The notes under the pieces were generated by a model, which saw nothing but the letters and a program-made list of their open reading frames with translations, made no database searches and was not told where the DNA came from. Positions 15,376-22,985 of a stretch of 37,392 nt of DNA are shown one piece after another. A program made the translations under genes and the position numbers. Origin of the DNA: Pseudorhodobacter sp. (GTDB lineage Bacteria > Pseudomonadota > Alphaproteobacteria > Rhodobacterales > Rhodobacteraceae). Location of the stretch: assembly GCA_029254215.1 (NCBI GenBank), contig JAQWYA010000189.1:1-37392 (forward strand), given 5' to 3'. The stretch's first letter is position 1; each line of letters starts with the position of its first letter.

Positions 15376-17022
15376 TTAATTCAACGTGATGATGCGATCA
15401 GCAAAGGCGGTCTCTGCTTGCCTGTGCGCGGCGATCAGGATGGCCGCATCGGGCAAGATGCGACGGATCCCTTGCAGCACGGCTCGAGCGACAGGATCGT
15501 CCAACCCCTCGGTCGGCTCGTCCAGCAACAAAATGCGCGGCACCCGCATAAGCGCCCGCGCCAGCGCCAGCCGCCGCCCCTCTCCGCCCGACAACCCTTC
15601 GCCCCGTGGGCCAATTCGCGCACCAAGCCCGCCTTTGGCCGCGATTACGTCCTCCAGTTGCGCAGCCGCCAGAACCTGCCACAGACGCGCGTCGTCGAAG
15701 GGCTCGCACAAAAGCAGCGCTTGTTCAACGCTGCCTGCCATCAGCACGCTGCGTTGAGGCAAAAGGGTAAGTTGGACGCGCAGATCCTGCTCGGGCCAAT
15801 CCGACAGGGCCGTGTCGCCAATGCGAACCAAGCCTGTCGCAAGCGGGTGCAGCCCTGCGATGGCAAGCAAAAGCGTGGATTTCCCGCTGCCACTGGCCCC
15901 GGTGATCGCCACGGTTTCGCCGGGCTGAATATGCAGCGAAAAATCGCAGAGGAGAGGCAGGCGCGTGCCCGGACGGTGCAGGGTTATGTTGCTTACATGC
16001 AGGTCAGACGGGCCTGTCCCCACAAAGGCCGGCCCAGTGGCTGTGACTGGTGGCGTCGCCAAATCACGGCGCACACGGCGGGCGGCATCGGCCATGCGAC
16101 CAAGGTCTGACGCTGCCCGGCGCAGGGGGGCCAGAGTTTCGGCCAAGGCAAGGGCTGCGAAAAATCCCAAGGCTGCAAAGGCAGGCGCGATCTGGCCACG
16201 CTCTACCAAGGTCAGTCCGATGCCCAACGCCCCTGCCGCCACGACCGACCCCAGCACGGCCAGCGCAGCACCCGCCTGCCGCTCGGCCCGGTCCAACTTG
16301 CGGCGCAGACCATGACGGCGGTCGTCCGCCGCGTGCACTGCACGCATCTGTGCCACCAGACGACCGCAAACCGCCAGATCGCGGCGCGCGCGGATCATGT
16401 CGATCAGCCGAGTGCGAAACGCCTGTGCGGCCACCTCGGCCCGGCGCGACAGCGGCACGGACACCCGCGCCATCCAGACAAAAACCACCGCAGCACCACT
16501 CAAATAACCGCCCACCACCCAGAGCGCGACCGCCGGGGCGACCAGCCCCCAAAGCAGCACCAGCGCCACGACCTGCACAAGAAGCCCTCCCATCACCGGC
16601 AAGACCAGCCGCAAAGGCAAGCCGTCCAGCGCGTCGATATCTGCCGTCAAACGGTTCAATGCCTGTGCGCTGCGTGCCCGGATCATGCGAGGATAGGGCG
16701 CGGCCAAATGCGTCGCCAACACCCGCAACCGCAGGCTTTCAAGCGCGCGCAGCGTGGCGTCATGGGTCAGCATCCGCTCGCCATAGCGGGCCGCCGCCCG
16801 GCCAAGCGCCAAAAAGCGCACCATGGCAGAGGGCCGGAAGACATCGAACACCGCCCCCATCCCCGCCAGCCCAGCCGCCGCAGCAGCGGTGATGAACCAT
16901 CCAGAGAGGCCAAGCAGGGCCGCGCCCATTACCAGCACAACAACGCTCAACGCTGCCCCACGCAGCATGGCGGCGCGTTGATCGTGCAGGATCAGCCGAA
17001 AGATCGTCCAAAGTGCCGTCAT
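15376..17022 (-). CDS. cydC: Glutathione/cysteine ABC exporter subunit CydC
   Basis: A 548-residue ABC half-exporter that pairs with CydD to move reductants across the inner membrane, a function needed for cytochrome bd assembly. Six membrane segments cover about residues 15-290. The ATPase domain has Walker A TGASGSGKST near 375, signature LSGGEGRRLALARAL near 480, Walker B ILLLDEPTEGLD and a switch histidine in IAAHR. The start overlaps the cydD stop (ATGA). It ends 123 bp before cydA, with the FNR box in the gap. Confidence 0.92.
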   Translation of the reverse strand: MTALWTIFRLILHDQRAAMLRGAALSVVVLVMGAALLGLSGWFITAAAAAGLAGMGAVFDVFRPSAMVRFLALGRAAARYGERMLTHDATLRALESLRLRVLATHLAAPYPRMIRARSAQALNRLTADIDALDGLPLRLVLPVMGGLLVQVVALVLLWGLVAPAVALWVVGGYLSGAAVVFVWMARVSVPLSRRAEVAAQAFRTRLIDMIRARRDLAVCGRLVAQMRAVHAADDRRHGLRRKLDRAERQAGAALAVLGSVVAAGALGIGLTLVERGQIAPAFAALGFFAALALAETLAPLRRAASDLGRMADAARRVRRDLATPPVTATGPAFVGTGPSDLHVSNITLHRPGTRLPLLCDFSLHIQPGETVAITGASGSGKSTLLLAIAGLHPLATGLVRIGDTALSDWPEQDLRVQLTLLPQRSVLMAGSVEQALLLCEPFDDARLWQVLAAAQLEDVIAAKGGLGARIGPRGEGLSGGEGRRLALARALMRVPRILLLDEPTEGLDDPVARAVLQGIRRILPDAAILIAAHRQAETAFADRIITLN

Positions 17023-18683
17023 AATCTGGCCTCCACTTCGGGGGCAGCCAGATCAATGATCCGGTCCATGCGCGCGGCAAGTGCAAGGTCATGGGTGGCC
17101 ACCACAAGCGTAACCCCTTGGGGTTGCGCCAAAAGACCCTCCGTTACCGCTTGCGCTGTTGCCGCATCAAGATCTGCTGTCGGCTCATCGGCAAGGATCA
17201 CGTCGGGGTTGCCAAAAACCGCCCGTGCCAGCGTGATGCGCCGGGCCTCACCCCCCGACAGACCGCCGCCGGTTTCGCCTAGCTTGGTGCCAAGGCCCTG
17301 CGCCATCGCCTGCACCACATCCCCCACCGCCGCTGTCTTCAGTGCAGTTGCAAGATCGCCCTCCCGCCCCAGCGTCAGGTTCTGCCGCAAAGATCCGAAC
17401 AGAAAATGCGGCGCTTGCGGCATCCAACCCAACCGGGCGCGCCATCCATCGGCGTTCTGCGAGGTCAGGGGTTGGCCTGCCACGGTAACCGGCCCAAGTT
17501 CCAGCCCGGCCATCAAACGCAGGGCGGTAGTCTTGCCAGAACCACTCGGGCCGATCAGCGCAACCCGTTCGCCCGGCGCAATTTCGATATCCGGCAGAAT
17601 GCGCCCCGACGGCGTGCGGCAGCCCCGCAAGGCCAGGCTTGCCGGGCCTTGCAGTGGCGCGGCCTGCCCGCCAGTGCCGGGCAAAGGGGTGCCCGGCTTG
17701 GCAGCGTACGACGCCAGTTCGTCCAGTACCGCATCCGCCGCAGCCTTGTCATGCCAAGCCGCGGAAAGGTCGCGCAACGGCTGATAGAATTCGGGGGCCA
17801 AAAGCAGCAAGAAAATCCCCGCCTGCGGCGACAGCGCGCTGCCCCAAGCCCCAAACTCCAGCAGGCCCAGCAAGGAGAACCCGACATAAACCGCCACCAT
17901 CGCCACACCGATGGCCGCAAACAACTCCAGCACGGTTGACGACAAAAACGCCACCGCCAGCACCGCCATGCTGCGCCGCCGCAGGTCGCCCGCCGCAGAG
18001 GCAAAGCCCTGCATCACCGCAGGCCCCGCCCCGAGCAGGCGGATATCGACCAAGGCGGAGAGCCGTTCGACCAGAAAATCGTTCAACGTACCCACCTCCG
18101 TCATCTGGCGGGCACTGGCCTCTTTGGCGGCCATGCCGACCAATGCCATGAATACGGGGATCAGCGGCCCAGAGATCATCAGCACCACCGCCACCGCCCA
18201 GGATTGCCACAGGGCCAGCGCCAGAATGACCAAAGGCAGCACCATCACCCGCGCCTGCGCGGGGGCGTAGCGGGTCACAAAGGGGGCCAGAAGATCCAGC
18301 TTTTCGCCCGCCAGCGCCGCCACACTCCCGGCACCGCCGAAGGGACTATCGTCTGCGCGCTTCGCCTCCGCTGCGACAAGAGCGGCGCGGGCCGAGGTGA
18401 TAACCGCTTCGGCCGCCGCTTGCGCTTGTGCCTCGGCCGTATAGGTCAGCACCGCACGCAGGCCACCCAAACCGGCAAAGCCAAGCGCCACGAACCACGG
18501 CGACGGCAGCTCCCCCTGCACAAGCACGCCAAGTGCCCAAGCCACCACGGCGGCCTGCACTGGCCAGATCAGCCCAGACAGGACCGACAGAACCGCCCCC
18601 AGATGTTGCTGCGATCTGCCGGGCAGAAGAACATCCGCTTGCAGGGTTTTTGTGCGACTGGATCGGGCGGTGCGGTTCGACAC
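17019..18683 (-). CDS. cydD: Glutathione/cysteine ABC exporter subunit CydD
   Basis: A 554-residue ABC half-exporter, partner of CydC, with membrane segments in the first 300 residues. The ATPase domain has Walker A IGPSGSGKTT near 370, signature LSGGEARRITLARAVF, Walker B VILADEPTADLD and H-loop VVATHD. The start is a GTG (MSNRTARS); a good Shine-Dalgarno is not evident. It is the first gene of the cydDCABX order and diverges from the Rrf2 regulator gene across a 128-bp shared regulatory region. Confidence 0.9.
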   Translation of the reverse strand: MSNRTARSSRTKTLQADVLLPGRSQQHLGAVLSVLSGLIWPVQAAVVAWALGVLVQGELPSPWFVALGFAGLGGLRAVLTYTAEAQAQAAAEAVITSARAALVAAEAKRADDSPFGGAGSVAALAGEKLDLLAPFVTRYAPAQARVMVLPLVILALALWQSWAVAVVLMISGPLIPVFMALVGMAAKEASARQMTEVGTLNDFLVERLSALVDIRLLGAGPAVMQGFASAAGDLRRRSMAVLAVAFLSSTVLELFAAIGVAMVAVYVGFSLLGLLEFGAWGSALSPQAGIFLLLLAPEFYQPLRDLSAAWHDKAAADAVLDELASYAAKPGTPLPGTGGQAAPLQGPASLALRGCRTPSGRILPDIEIAPGERVALIGPSGSGKTTALRLMAGLELGPVTVAGQPLTSQNADGWRARLGWMPQAPHFLFGSLRQNLTLGREGDLATALKTAAVGDVVQAMAQGLGTKLGETGGGLSGGEARRITLARAVFGNPDVILADEPTADLDAATAQAVTEGLLAQPQGVTLVVATHDLALAARMDRIIDLAAPEVEARL

Positions 18684-18692
18684 AATGGCTCT

Positions 18693-18719
18693 TTAACTTG
18701 CTTATTGAATGTCAGTTAA
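18693..18719. promoter_or_regulatory. Candidate Rrf2 operator at cydD
   Basis: An imperfect dyad with perfect ends (TTAACT and AGTTAA separated by 15 bp) lies 10-36 bp upstream of the cydD GTG. Its 23-bp core has an 11-1-11 geometry like NsrR-type operators. It is positioned to block cydD transcription, making it the best candidate target of the adjacent regulator; there is no direct evidence of binding. Confidence 0.4.
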
Positions 18720-18740
18720 ACCAACCCATCGGCGGCGGAC

Positions 18741-18754
18741 GTGATCTAGATCAA
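18741..18754 (+). promoter_or_regulatory. FNR-like box upstream of the Rrf2 gene
   Basis: GTGATCTAGATCAA differs from TTGAT-N4-ATCAA by one base and is centred about 64 bp before the Rrf2 start codon, within the cydD/rrf2 divergent region. It could serve either direction. Confidence 0.65.
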
Positions 18755-18811
18755 AGTCTGGCCTCTTTTGGGAGGCTATGACGTTCAAGCTGACAACAGA
18801 AAGCGACTTTG

Positions 18812-19285
18812 ATGCGCCTGACGACCAAGACCAACCTTGCCGCGCGCATTTTGATGGCTTGCGCCGTCAACGAAGGCCTCACGCTGCGCAGCGCGGAAAT
18901 CGCGCAAGCCTGCAATGCCTCGCTGAACCATTTGTTGCAGGTGGTAAACGCGTTGCAGGCGCATGGGTTCATCGAAACCCTGCGGGGGCGCAGTGGCGGC
19001 TTGCGGCTGGCCCGCCCCGCGGCGCAAATCTCCATGGGGGACGTGTTTCGGGTGTTTGAGGCCGGAACGCCCTTTGCCGAATGCTTCGATCCGGAAACCA
19101 ACACATGCCCGCTTTCTGCAACCTGCCGCCTGCGCGGCTATGTCGCCCGCGCCGTAGAAGCGTTCTACCACGAGCTGGACATGGTCACGCTGGCGGATTT
19201 GACGCGGGGCAATTGTGGCCTTGCGGCCTTGCTGGCCGTGCCAGACAGCCTCCGCCGCAATTGCGCGGAGATCGCAAGTGCTTGA
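18812..19285 (+). CDS. Rrf2-family regulator, NsrR-like
   Basis: A 157-residue Rrf2 winged-helix repressor. The helix-turn-helix covers about residues 25-62 (AEIAQACNASLNHLLQVV, then RGRSGGLRLARP). Three cysteines, C91, C99 and C105 (ECFDPETNTC then PLSATC), match the [Fe-S]-binding position of NsrR, with a C-x7-C-x5-C spacing instead of the C-x4-C-x5-C of E. coli NsrR. The ATG is preferred over the TTG directly before it. It diverges from cydDCABX and plausibly controls the bd oxidase in response to NO or redox state (inference). An IscR or RirA identity is less likely given the neighbours. Confidence 0.85.
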   Translation: MRLTTKTNLAARILMACAVNEGLTLRSAEIAQACNASLNHLLQVVNALQAHGFIETLRGRSGGLRLARPAAQISMGDVFRVFEAGTPFAECFDPETNTCPLSATCRLRGYVARAVEAFYHELDMVTLADLTRGNCGLAALLAVPDSLRRNCAEIASA

Positions 19286-19286
19286 T

Positions 19287-19520
19287 ATGACCCGGACCAG
19301 CAAGAGCGTACGGTTCCGGAACCGCTTTGCCGATTTGGGGCGCCGTCCGCATCACCTGTTAGCCGCGCTGAAGGCCGTTGGCCTGTTCCTACCCGCAATT
19401 TCTCTGACCAAGGGGCCGCTGCGCGAAATTCTGCAAGATGCGGGCTTTGTTATTGTTAACCATTGGGCTTTCGGCAGCCGTCCGCAAATCCCCTATTTCG
19501 TTTTACGCAAACCCGTTTGA
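19287..19520 (+). pseudogene. C-terminal remnant of a SAM-dependent methyltransferase
   Basis: A 77-residue open frame starting 1 bp after the Rrf2 stop. Its end (PLREILQDAGF, then PYFVLRKP) resembles the last two strands of class I methyltransferases (typically LxxAGFxI... FIVARK). The SAM-binding Rossmann core is missing, so it cannot be an active enzyme. A full-length methyltransferase has probably been lost by deletion. Translation may still occur. The assignment rests on pattern recognition of a short segment. Confidence 0.5.
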
Positions 19521-19539
19521 CGCAGGCCAAGGATACAGG

Positions 19540-20754
19540 ATGACAGACGAGAACGCCCTGCCGCTGGAGGTAAAGACCTTCGATCCCAAAGTGGGGCCGA
19601 AACGGCGCTGGTTTCACAAGCGGTATCTGATGGTTCTGCTGGTTCCGCTCTTCATGTTCACAGGCGGGGTCCTCGGTCTCTATTTCCAGCCTCCTGCCTT
19701 GCAAATGTTCTATGCGGTGACCGGATTGCAGCCCGGAGCCGGATCAACCTCGCCCATAGCCTTGCCGCCTGACATTGAACTGCCGCCCAAGATGGCCGAA
19801 ACCCTGCTGCCCAGCGATGTCGTCGGGTTGGCAAGGGTGATGCCGCGCGGCGATGTGTCGATCGTGGCGGCACCTTATGGCGCAGGCGATGCACGGGTGG
19901 CCGAGGTTCTGGTTGCTGTCGGAGATGTGGTTGCCAAGGGCGTCCCACTTGCGCGACTGGACAACCGGACAGCGCTGGAAAGCGCGGTTTTGACGGCAGA
20001 GGCAAACCTGGCCATCAAAGAGGCTGCCCTGATGCAGACCCAAGCCGCTGTGCAGGCCAGCCGGGATGAGGCGCAAGCGGGCTTGGACCAAGCGAAGTCC
20101 GCGGCGGAAGAGGCCGCATCGACCCTCGCCCGCAGCGAGGATCTGTTTCAGCGAAAGGTGACCACCCAAGCGACGCTGGATCAGGTCCGCGCTGCCTCTA
20201 TCGCAGCCGATCTGGCTGTGACCCGTGCCGAGGCGACCCTGAACCGGTTTTCCGCCCTCGCGCTGCAAGATCAGCCTGATGTGCTTGTGGCCGCCCGCAA
20301 CCGCGATGCGGCCATTGCCGAACGGGCGCGAGCGAAGCTGGACGTCGAACGCTCCCTCGTGGTGGCCCCGATTGCGGGCACCATTCTGGATATTCACGTC
20401 ACCCCCGGCCAACGCCCCCCGGCGGGAGGGATCATGGATATGGGCGACACCAGCCAGATGATGGCCGAGGTCGAGGTCTGGCAGGACCGGATCGCCAGCA
20501 TCTCCCCCGGACAACCAGTGGAACTTGCCGCCGTGGCATTGGGTCAAACGCTGCATGGCGTGGTCGACAGCATCGGGCTGACTGTGGGTCGGCAGGGGCT
20601 GATCTCGGATGATGCGGCGGAAAACAAGGATGCCCGTGTCGTGCGCGTGCTTGTGGCGCTTGACGCGGCGTCATCGGGCATCGCGGCACGCTATACCAAC
20701 CTTGAGGTGATCGCCCGAATAGACACCACTGCCGCACAACGGGCCACGCCATGA
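19540..20754 (+). CDS. Membrane-fusion protein of a DevBCA-type exporter
   Basis: A 404-residue HlyD/DevB-family periplasmic adaptor. It has a short cytoplasmic N-terminus, one membrane anchor near residues 29-50 (LMVLLVPLFMFTGGVLGLYF), a biotinyl-lipoyl-like segment (VSIVAAPYGAG), an alanine-rich coiled coil about 145-240, and beta-barrel segments (VVAPIAGTILDIHVTPGQ). AAGGA precedes the chosen ATG; the frame runs about 34 codons further upstream through the methyltransferase remnant without homology. It overlaps the permease gene (ATGA). It should link the inner-membrane ABC complex to an outer-membrane TolC-like channel, which is not encoded here. The substrate is unknown. Confidence 0.88.
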   Translation: MTDENALPLEVKTFDPKVGPKRRWFHKRYLMVLLVPLFMFTGGVLGLYFQPPALQMFYAVTGLQPGAGSTSPIALPPDIELPPKMAETLLPSDVVGLARVMPRGDVSIVAAPYGAGDARVAEVLVAVGDVVAKGVPLARLDNRTALESAVLTAEANLAIKEAALMQTQAAVQASRDEAQAGLDQAKSAAEEAASTLARSEDLFQRKVTTQATLDQVRAASIAADLAVTRAEATLNRFSALALQDQPDVLVAARNRDAAIAERARAKLDVERSLVVAPIAGTILDIHVTPGQRPPAGGIMDMGDTSQMMAEVEVWQDRIASISPGQPVELAAVALGQTLHGVVDSIGLTVGRQGLISDDAAENKDARVVRVLVALDAASSGIAARYTNLEVIARIDTTAAQRATP

Positions 20755-21923
20755 GTCGCCTGTTGCAAGCGATCTTTGGGCGGTTGCCAATCGGCTGGTT
20801 GCAGCTGACACACAACCGTACCCGCTTTGCCGCAGCGCTGGCAGGGGTGGCTTTTGCAAATGTGCTGGTCTTCGTGCAACTGGGGATCATGAATTCGATG
20901 GGGGCGGCCACTTTGCGACCCTATGAGTTCTTTCAGGCTGACATCATGATTTCCGCGGGCGATTCCAATGCCATGACGGATGGGGGCAACGTGGCCCGGC
21001 AATGGTTGCTGCAGGCCATGGCCGACCCGGATGTAACCGATGGCATGGGCCTGTTTCTGGCCAATGTGGCCTGGGACCGGGGGGAAAAGGACATCAGCTT
21101 GTCGACCTTTGGCGTCGACCCGGTGAAGCCCGGCTTTATCAACCCCGCCATTGCGGGTGATCTGGCCCTGTTGGAGGTGCAGGATGCGACCATCCTTGAT
21201 CGGTTGGCGCGCGGGTTGACCAAGGAGGAGGCCGCAGGGGTCCGCCCCCAAACCCCGCTGGCCTTCGAAGCGCAAGGGCGCACGTTGGTTGCCTACACCA
21301 CCTTTGCGGGAGGCGGTGGGTTTGGCGGCGACGGTTATATGTTCGTGTCAGATCAGACCTTCCTGTCGCTCTTTCCTGCGCGCAGTTCGGCCGCCCCAGA
21401 TCATATTCTGCTCAAGCTGCGCCCCGGCGCAAATGTCGAGGCGGCAATCGCCCGGCTCGGCCGCTTGATTTCCGACCCATCCCTGCGGATCCGAAGCTTT
21501 GCCCAAGCGGCACAGGACGATCTGACCTATCAGCAAACGCGCCGGCCCACGGGCATCATCTTTGGCTTTGGCGTGTTGATTGGTGTGCTGGTGGGGTTGG
21601 TCATCGTCTATCAGGTGCTGTCTACCGATGTGGCTGACCATCTGCGCGAATATGCCACCTTCAAAGCGATGGGCTATGGCCCCGGCTTCTTTCTGGGTGT
21701 GGTCTTTGAAGAGGCGCTGGTTCTAGGCATCATGGGCTTCATCCCCGGTCTGATTGTCGGGACAGGCATCCTGAGCCTGATGGGCAAGATCACCACCCTG
21801 CCCTTGGGCATGTCGGTATCCATGGCGGTCAGCGTATTTATCGGCACGGTGGTGTTTTCAGCGCTGTCAGGGGCGATTGCGACCCGCAGGCTTGCCGCCG
21901 CCGACCCCGCCGATCTGTTCTGA
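20751..21923 (+). CDS. FtsX/MacB-like permease, DevC type
   Basis: A 390-residue ABC permease of the DevC branch. A first membrane helix lies near residues 24-45, then a large periplasmic domain (about 50-265), and three C-terminal helices (about 270-385) with the FtsX-like segment DVADHLREYATFKAMGYG. The protein ends TRRLAAADPADLF, typical of the family. The start overlaps the adaptor gene stop, and the ATPase follows after 7 bp. In cyanobacteria DevBCA exports heterocyst glycolipids; the roseobacterial substrate is not known. Confidence 0.88.
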   Translation: MSRLLQAIFGRLPIGWLQLTHNRTRFAAALAGVAFANVLVFVQLGIMNSMGAATLRPYEFFQADIMISAGDSNAMTDGGNVARQWLLQAMADPDVTDGMGLFLANVAWDRGEKDISLSTFGVDPVKPGFINPAIAGDLALLEVQDATILDRLARGLTKEEAAGVRPQTPLAFEAQGRTLVAYTTFAGGGGFGGDGYMFVSDQTFLSLFPARSSAAPDHILLKLRPGANVEAAIARLGRLISDPSLRIRSFAQAAQDDLTYQQTRRPTGIIFGFGVLIGVLVGLVIVYQVLSTDVADHLREYATFKAMGYGPGFFLGVVFEEALVLGIMGFIPGLIVGTGILSLMGKITTLPLGMSVSMAVSVFIGTVVFSALSGAIATRRLAAADPADLF

Positions 21924-21930
21924 GCACAAT

Positions 21931-22626
21931 ATGGACAGCAAAAACATCCTTGAAGCATCAGGCCTGAACCACTGGTTCGGCACTGGCGACGCGCGCAAGC
22001 AGGCGTTGTTTGACGTAAACCTGACCCTGCGGCGCGGCAGTTTCACCGTGCTGATGGGGCCGTCGGGGTCTGGCAAGACCACCGTCCTGACGCTGGTCGG
22101 CTGCCTGCGCGCGGTCCAAGACGGACAAGTCACCTTGCTAGAGCAGCAACTGAACGGCGCGAGTGAGGCAGAGTTGGTCGCCCTTCGGCGGCGTTTGGGA
22201 TTCATCTTTCAGGCGCATAACCTGCATGAAAGCCTGACCGCCACGCAAAACGTGGTCATGGGCTTACAGATGCACCGGGGCGTGTCGGATGCGCAAGCCC
22301 AGCACGCCGCCGTCCATGCCTTGGGTCTTGTCGGCCTGTCTGACCGCGTGGTCTACATGCCCGGCAACCTCTCGGGCGGGCAAAAGCAGCGCGTGGCCGT
22401 GGCGCGCGCGCTTGTCGGAAACCCGGCGCTGGTGCTTGCCGATGAACCAACCGCCGCACTGGACAAAGACAGCGCCGCCGAGGTGGTAGATCTACTGAAG
22501 CGGATGGGAGCGGCTCGCGGCACGACCACGCTTTTGGTGACCCACGACAACCGCATCCTTGACCGCGCCGACCGCATCCTGACACTCGAAGACGGACGTA
22601 TCGTACGGATCGAAGACCGCGGCTGA
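21931..22626 (+). CDS. ABC exporter ATPase, DevA type
   Basis: A 231-residue ATPase of the LolD/MacB/DevA group that powers the adjacent permease. It has Walker A GPSGSGKTT near residue 47, signature LSGGQKQRVAVARAL near 146, Walker B LVLADEPTAALD and H-loop VTHD. The ATG at 21931 gives a protein of family length; the frame continues 18 codons into the permease gene without homology. No terminator is obvious after the gene. Confidence 0.9.
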   Translation: MDSKNILEASGLNHWFGTGDARKQALFDVNLTLRRGSFTVLMGPSGSGKTTVLTLVGCLRAVQDGQVTLLEQQLNGASEAELVALRRRLGFIFQAHNLHESLTATQNVVMGLQMHRGVSDAQAQHAAVHALGLVGLSDRVVYMPGNLSGGQKQRVAVARALVGNPALVLADEPTAALDKDSAAEVVDLLKRMGAARGTTTLLVTHDNRILDRADRILTLEDGRIVRIEDRG

Positions 22627-22753
22627 TGCGGGTTGCCAGAACGGCAATCGCGTTCCTAAGGGCCACAAGAAAGATCACCAGCCCCAACCCTTCGGTGAGG
22701 CCTCAGGCGGCGGCCAGCTTGGCCAGCACCTCATGCCATCAGAAATTCGCCGA
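22627..22753. other. Degraded intergenic sequence after devA-like gene
   Basis: No gene is supported. On the minus strand it lies just beyond the SulP truncation point and is interrupted by stops in all frames that would continue SulP, so it is probably decayed or foreign sequence at a deletion junction. Confidence 0.4.
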
Positions 22754-22891
22754 TCAAGCCATTCCAAGCGATTGCGGGATCAGCAGGATCGTCACGATGG
22801 CTGCGACGATCCTGTCATTCGAAAACGCTGTGTGGTCGTCGGTGTGGCCACAGTCCAGAACAGGAATATCGCCTCGAAGTTTACGGACCAT
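22754..22891 (-). pseudogene. N-terminal fragment of a SulP-family sulfate permease
   Basis: The minus-strand frame has a Met-started segment, RGDIPVLDCGHTDD then AFSND and IVTILLIPQSL, which matches the first membrane helix of SulP permeases (typical: NDLxAxxIVTIMLIPQSLAYA). It stops at a TGA right after the helix, at the point where LLAGLPP would normally follow. It begins about 95 bp after the DSP-SQR stop in the same direction, the position SulP genes occupy in many Rhodobacteraceae sulfide operons. The rest of the gene is absent from the window. Confidence 0.65.
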
Positions 22892-22985
22892 GCCAACGCC
22901 CGAAAAGCCCGACGGTCGGAGCCTTCTGGTTCCGTCCGTCAGGCATCGCGCAAAGAGGGAGGGTATGCGCAATCAGATATGACGC

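Noticed and set aside
16312-17784. A 490-codon plus-strand open frame across the cydC/cydD junction.
   Set aside because: Antisense to two well-supported overlapping ABC genes; low-complexity Arg/Pro/Ser composition.
22256-22687. Hydrophobic minus-strand segment LVIFLVALRNAIAVLA at about 22620-22690, considered as part of the SulP remnant.
   Set aside because: It does not match a known SulP helix and largely overlaps the ATPase gene on the other strand.
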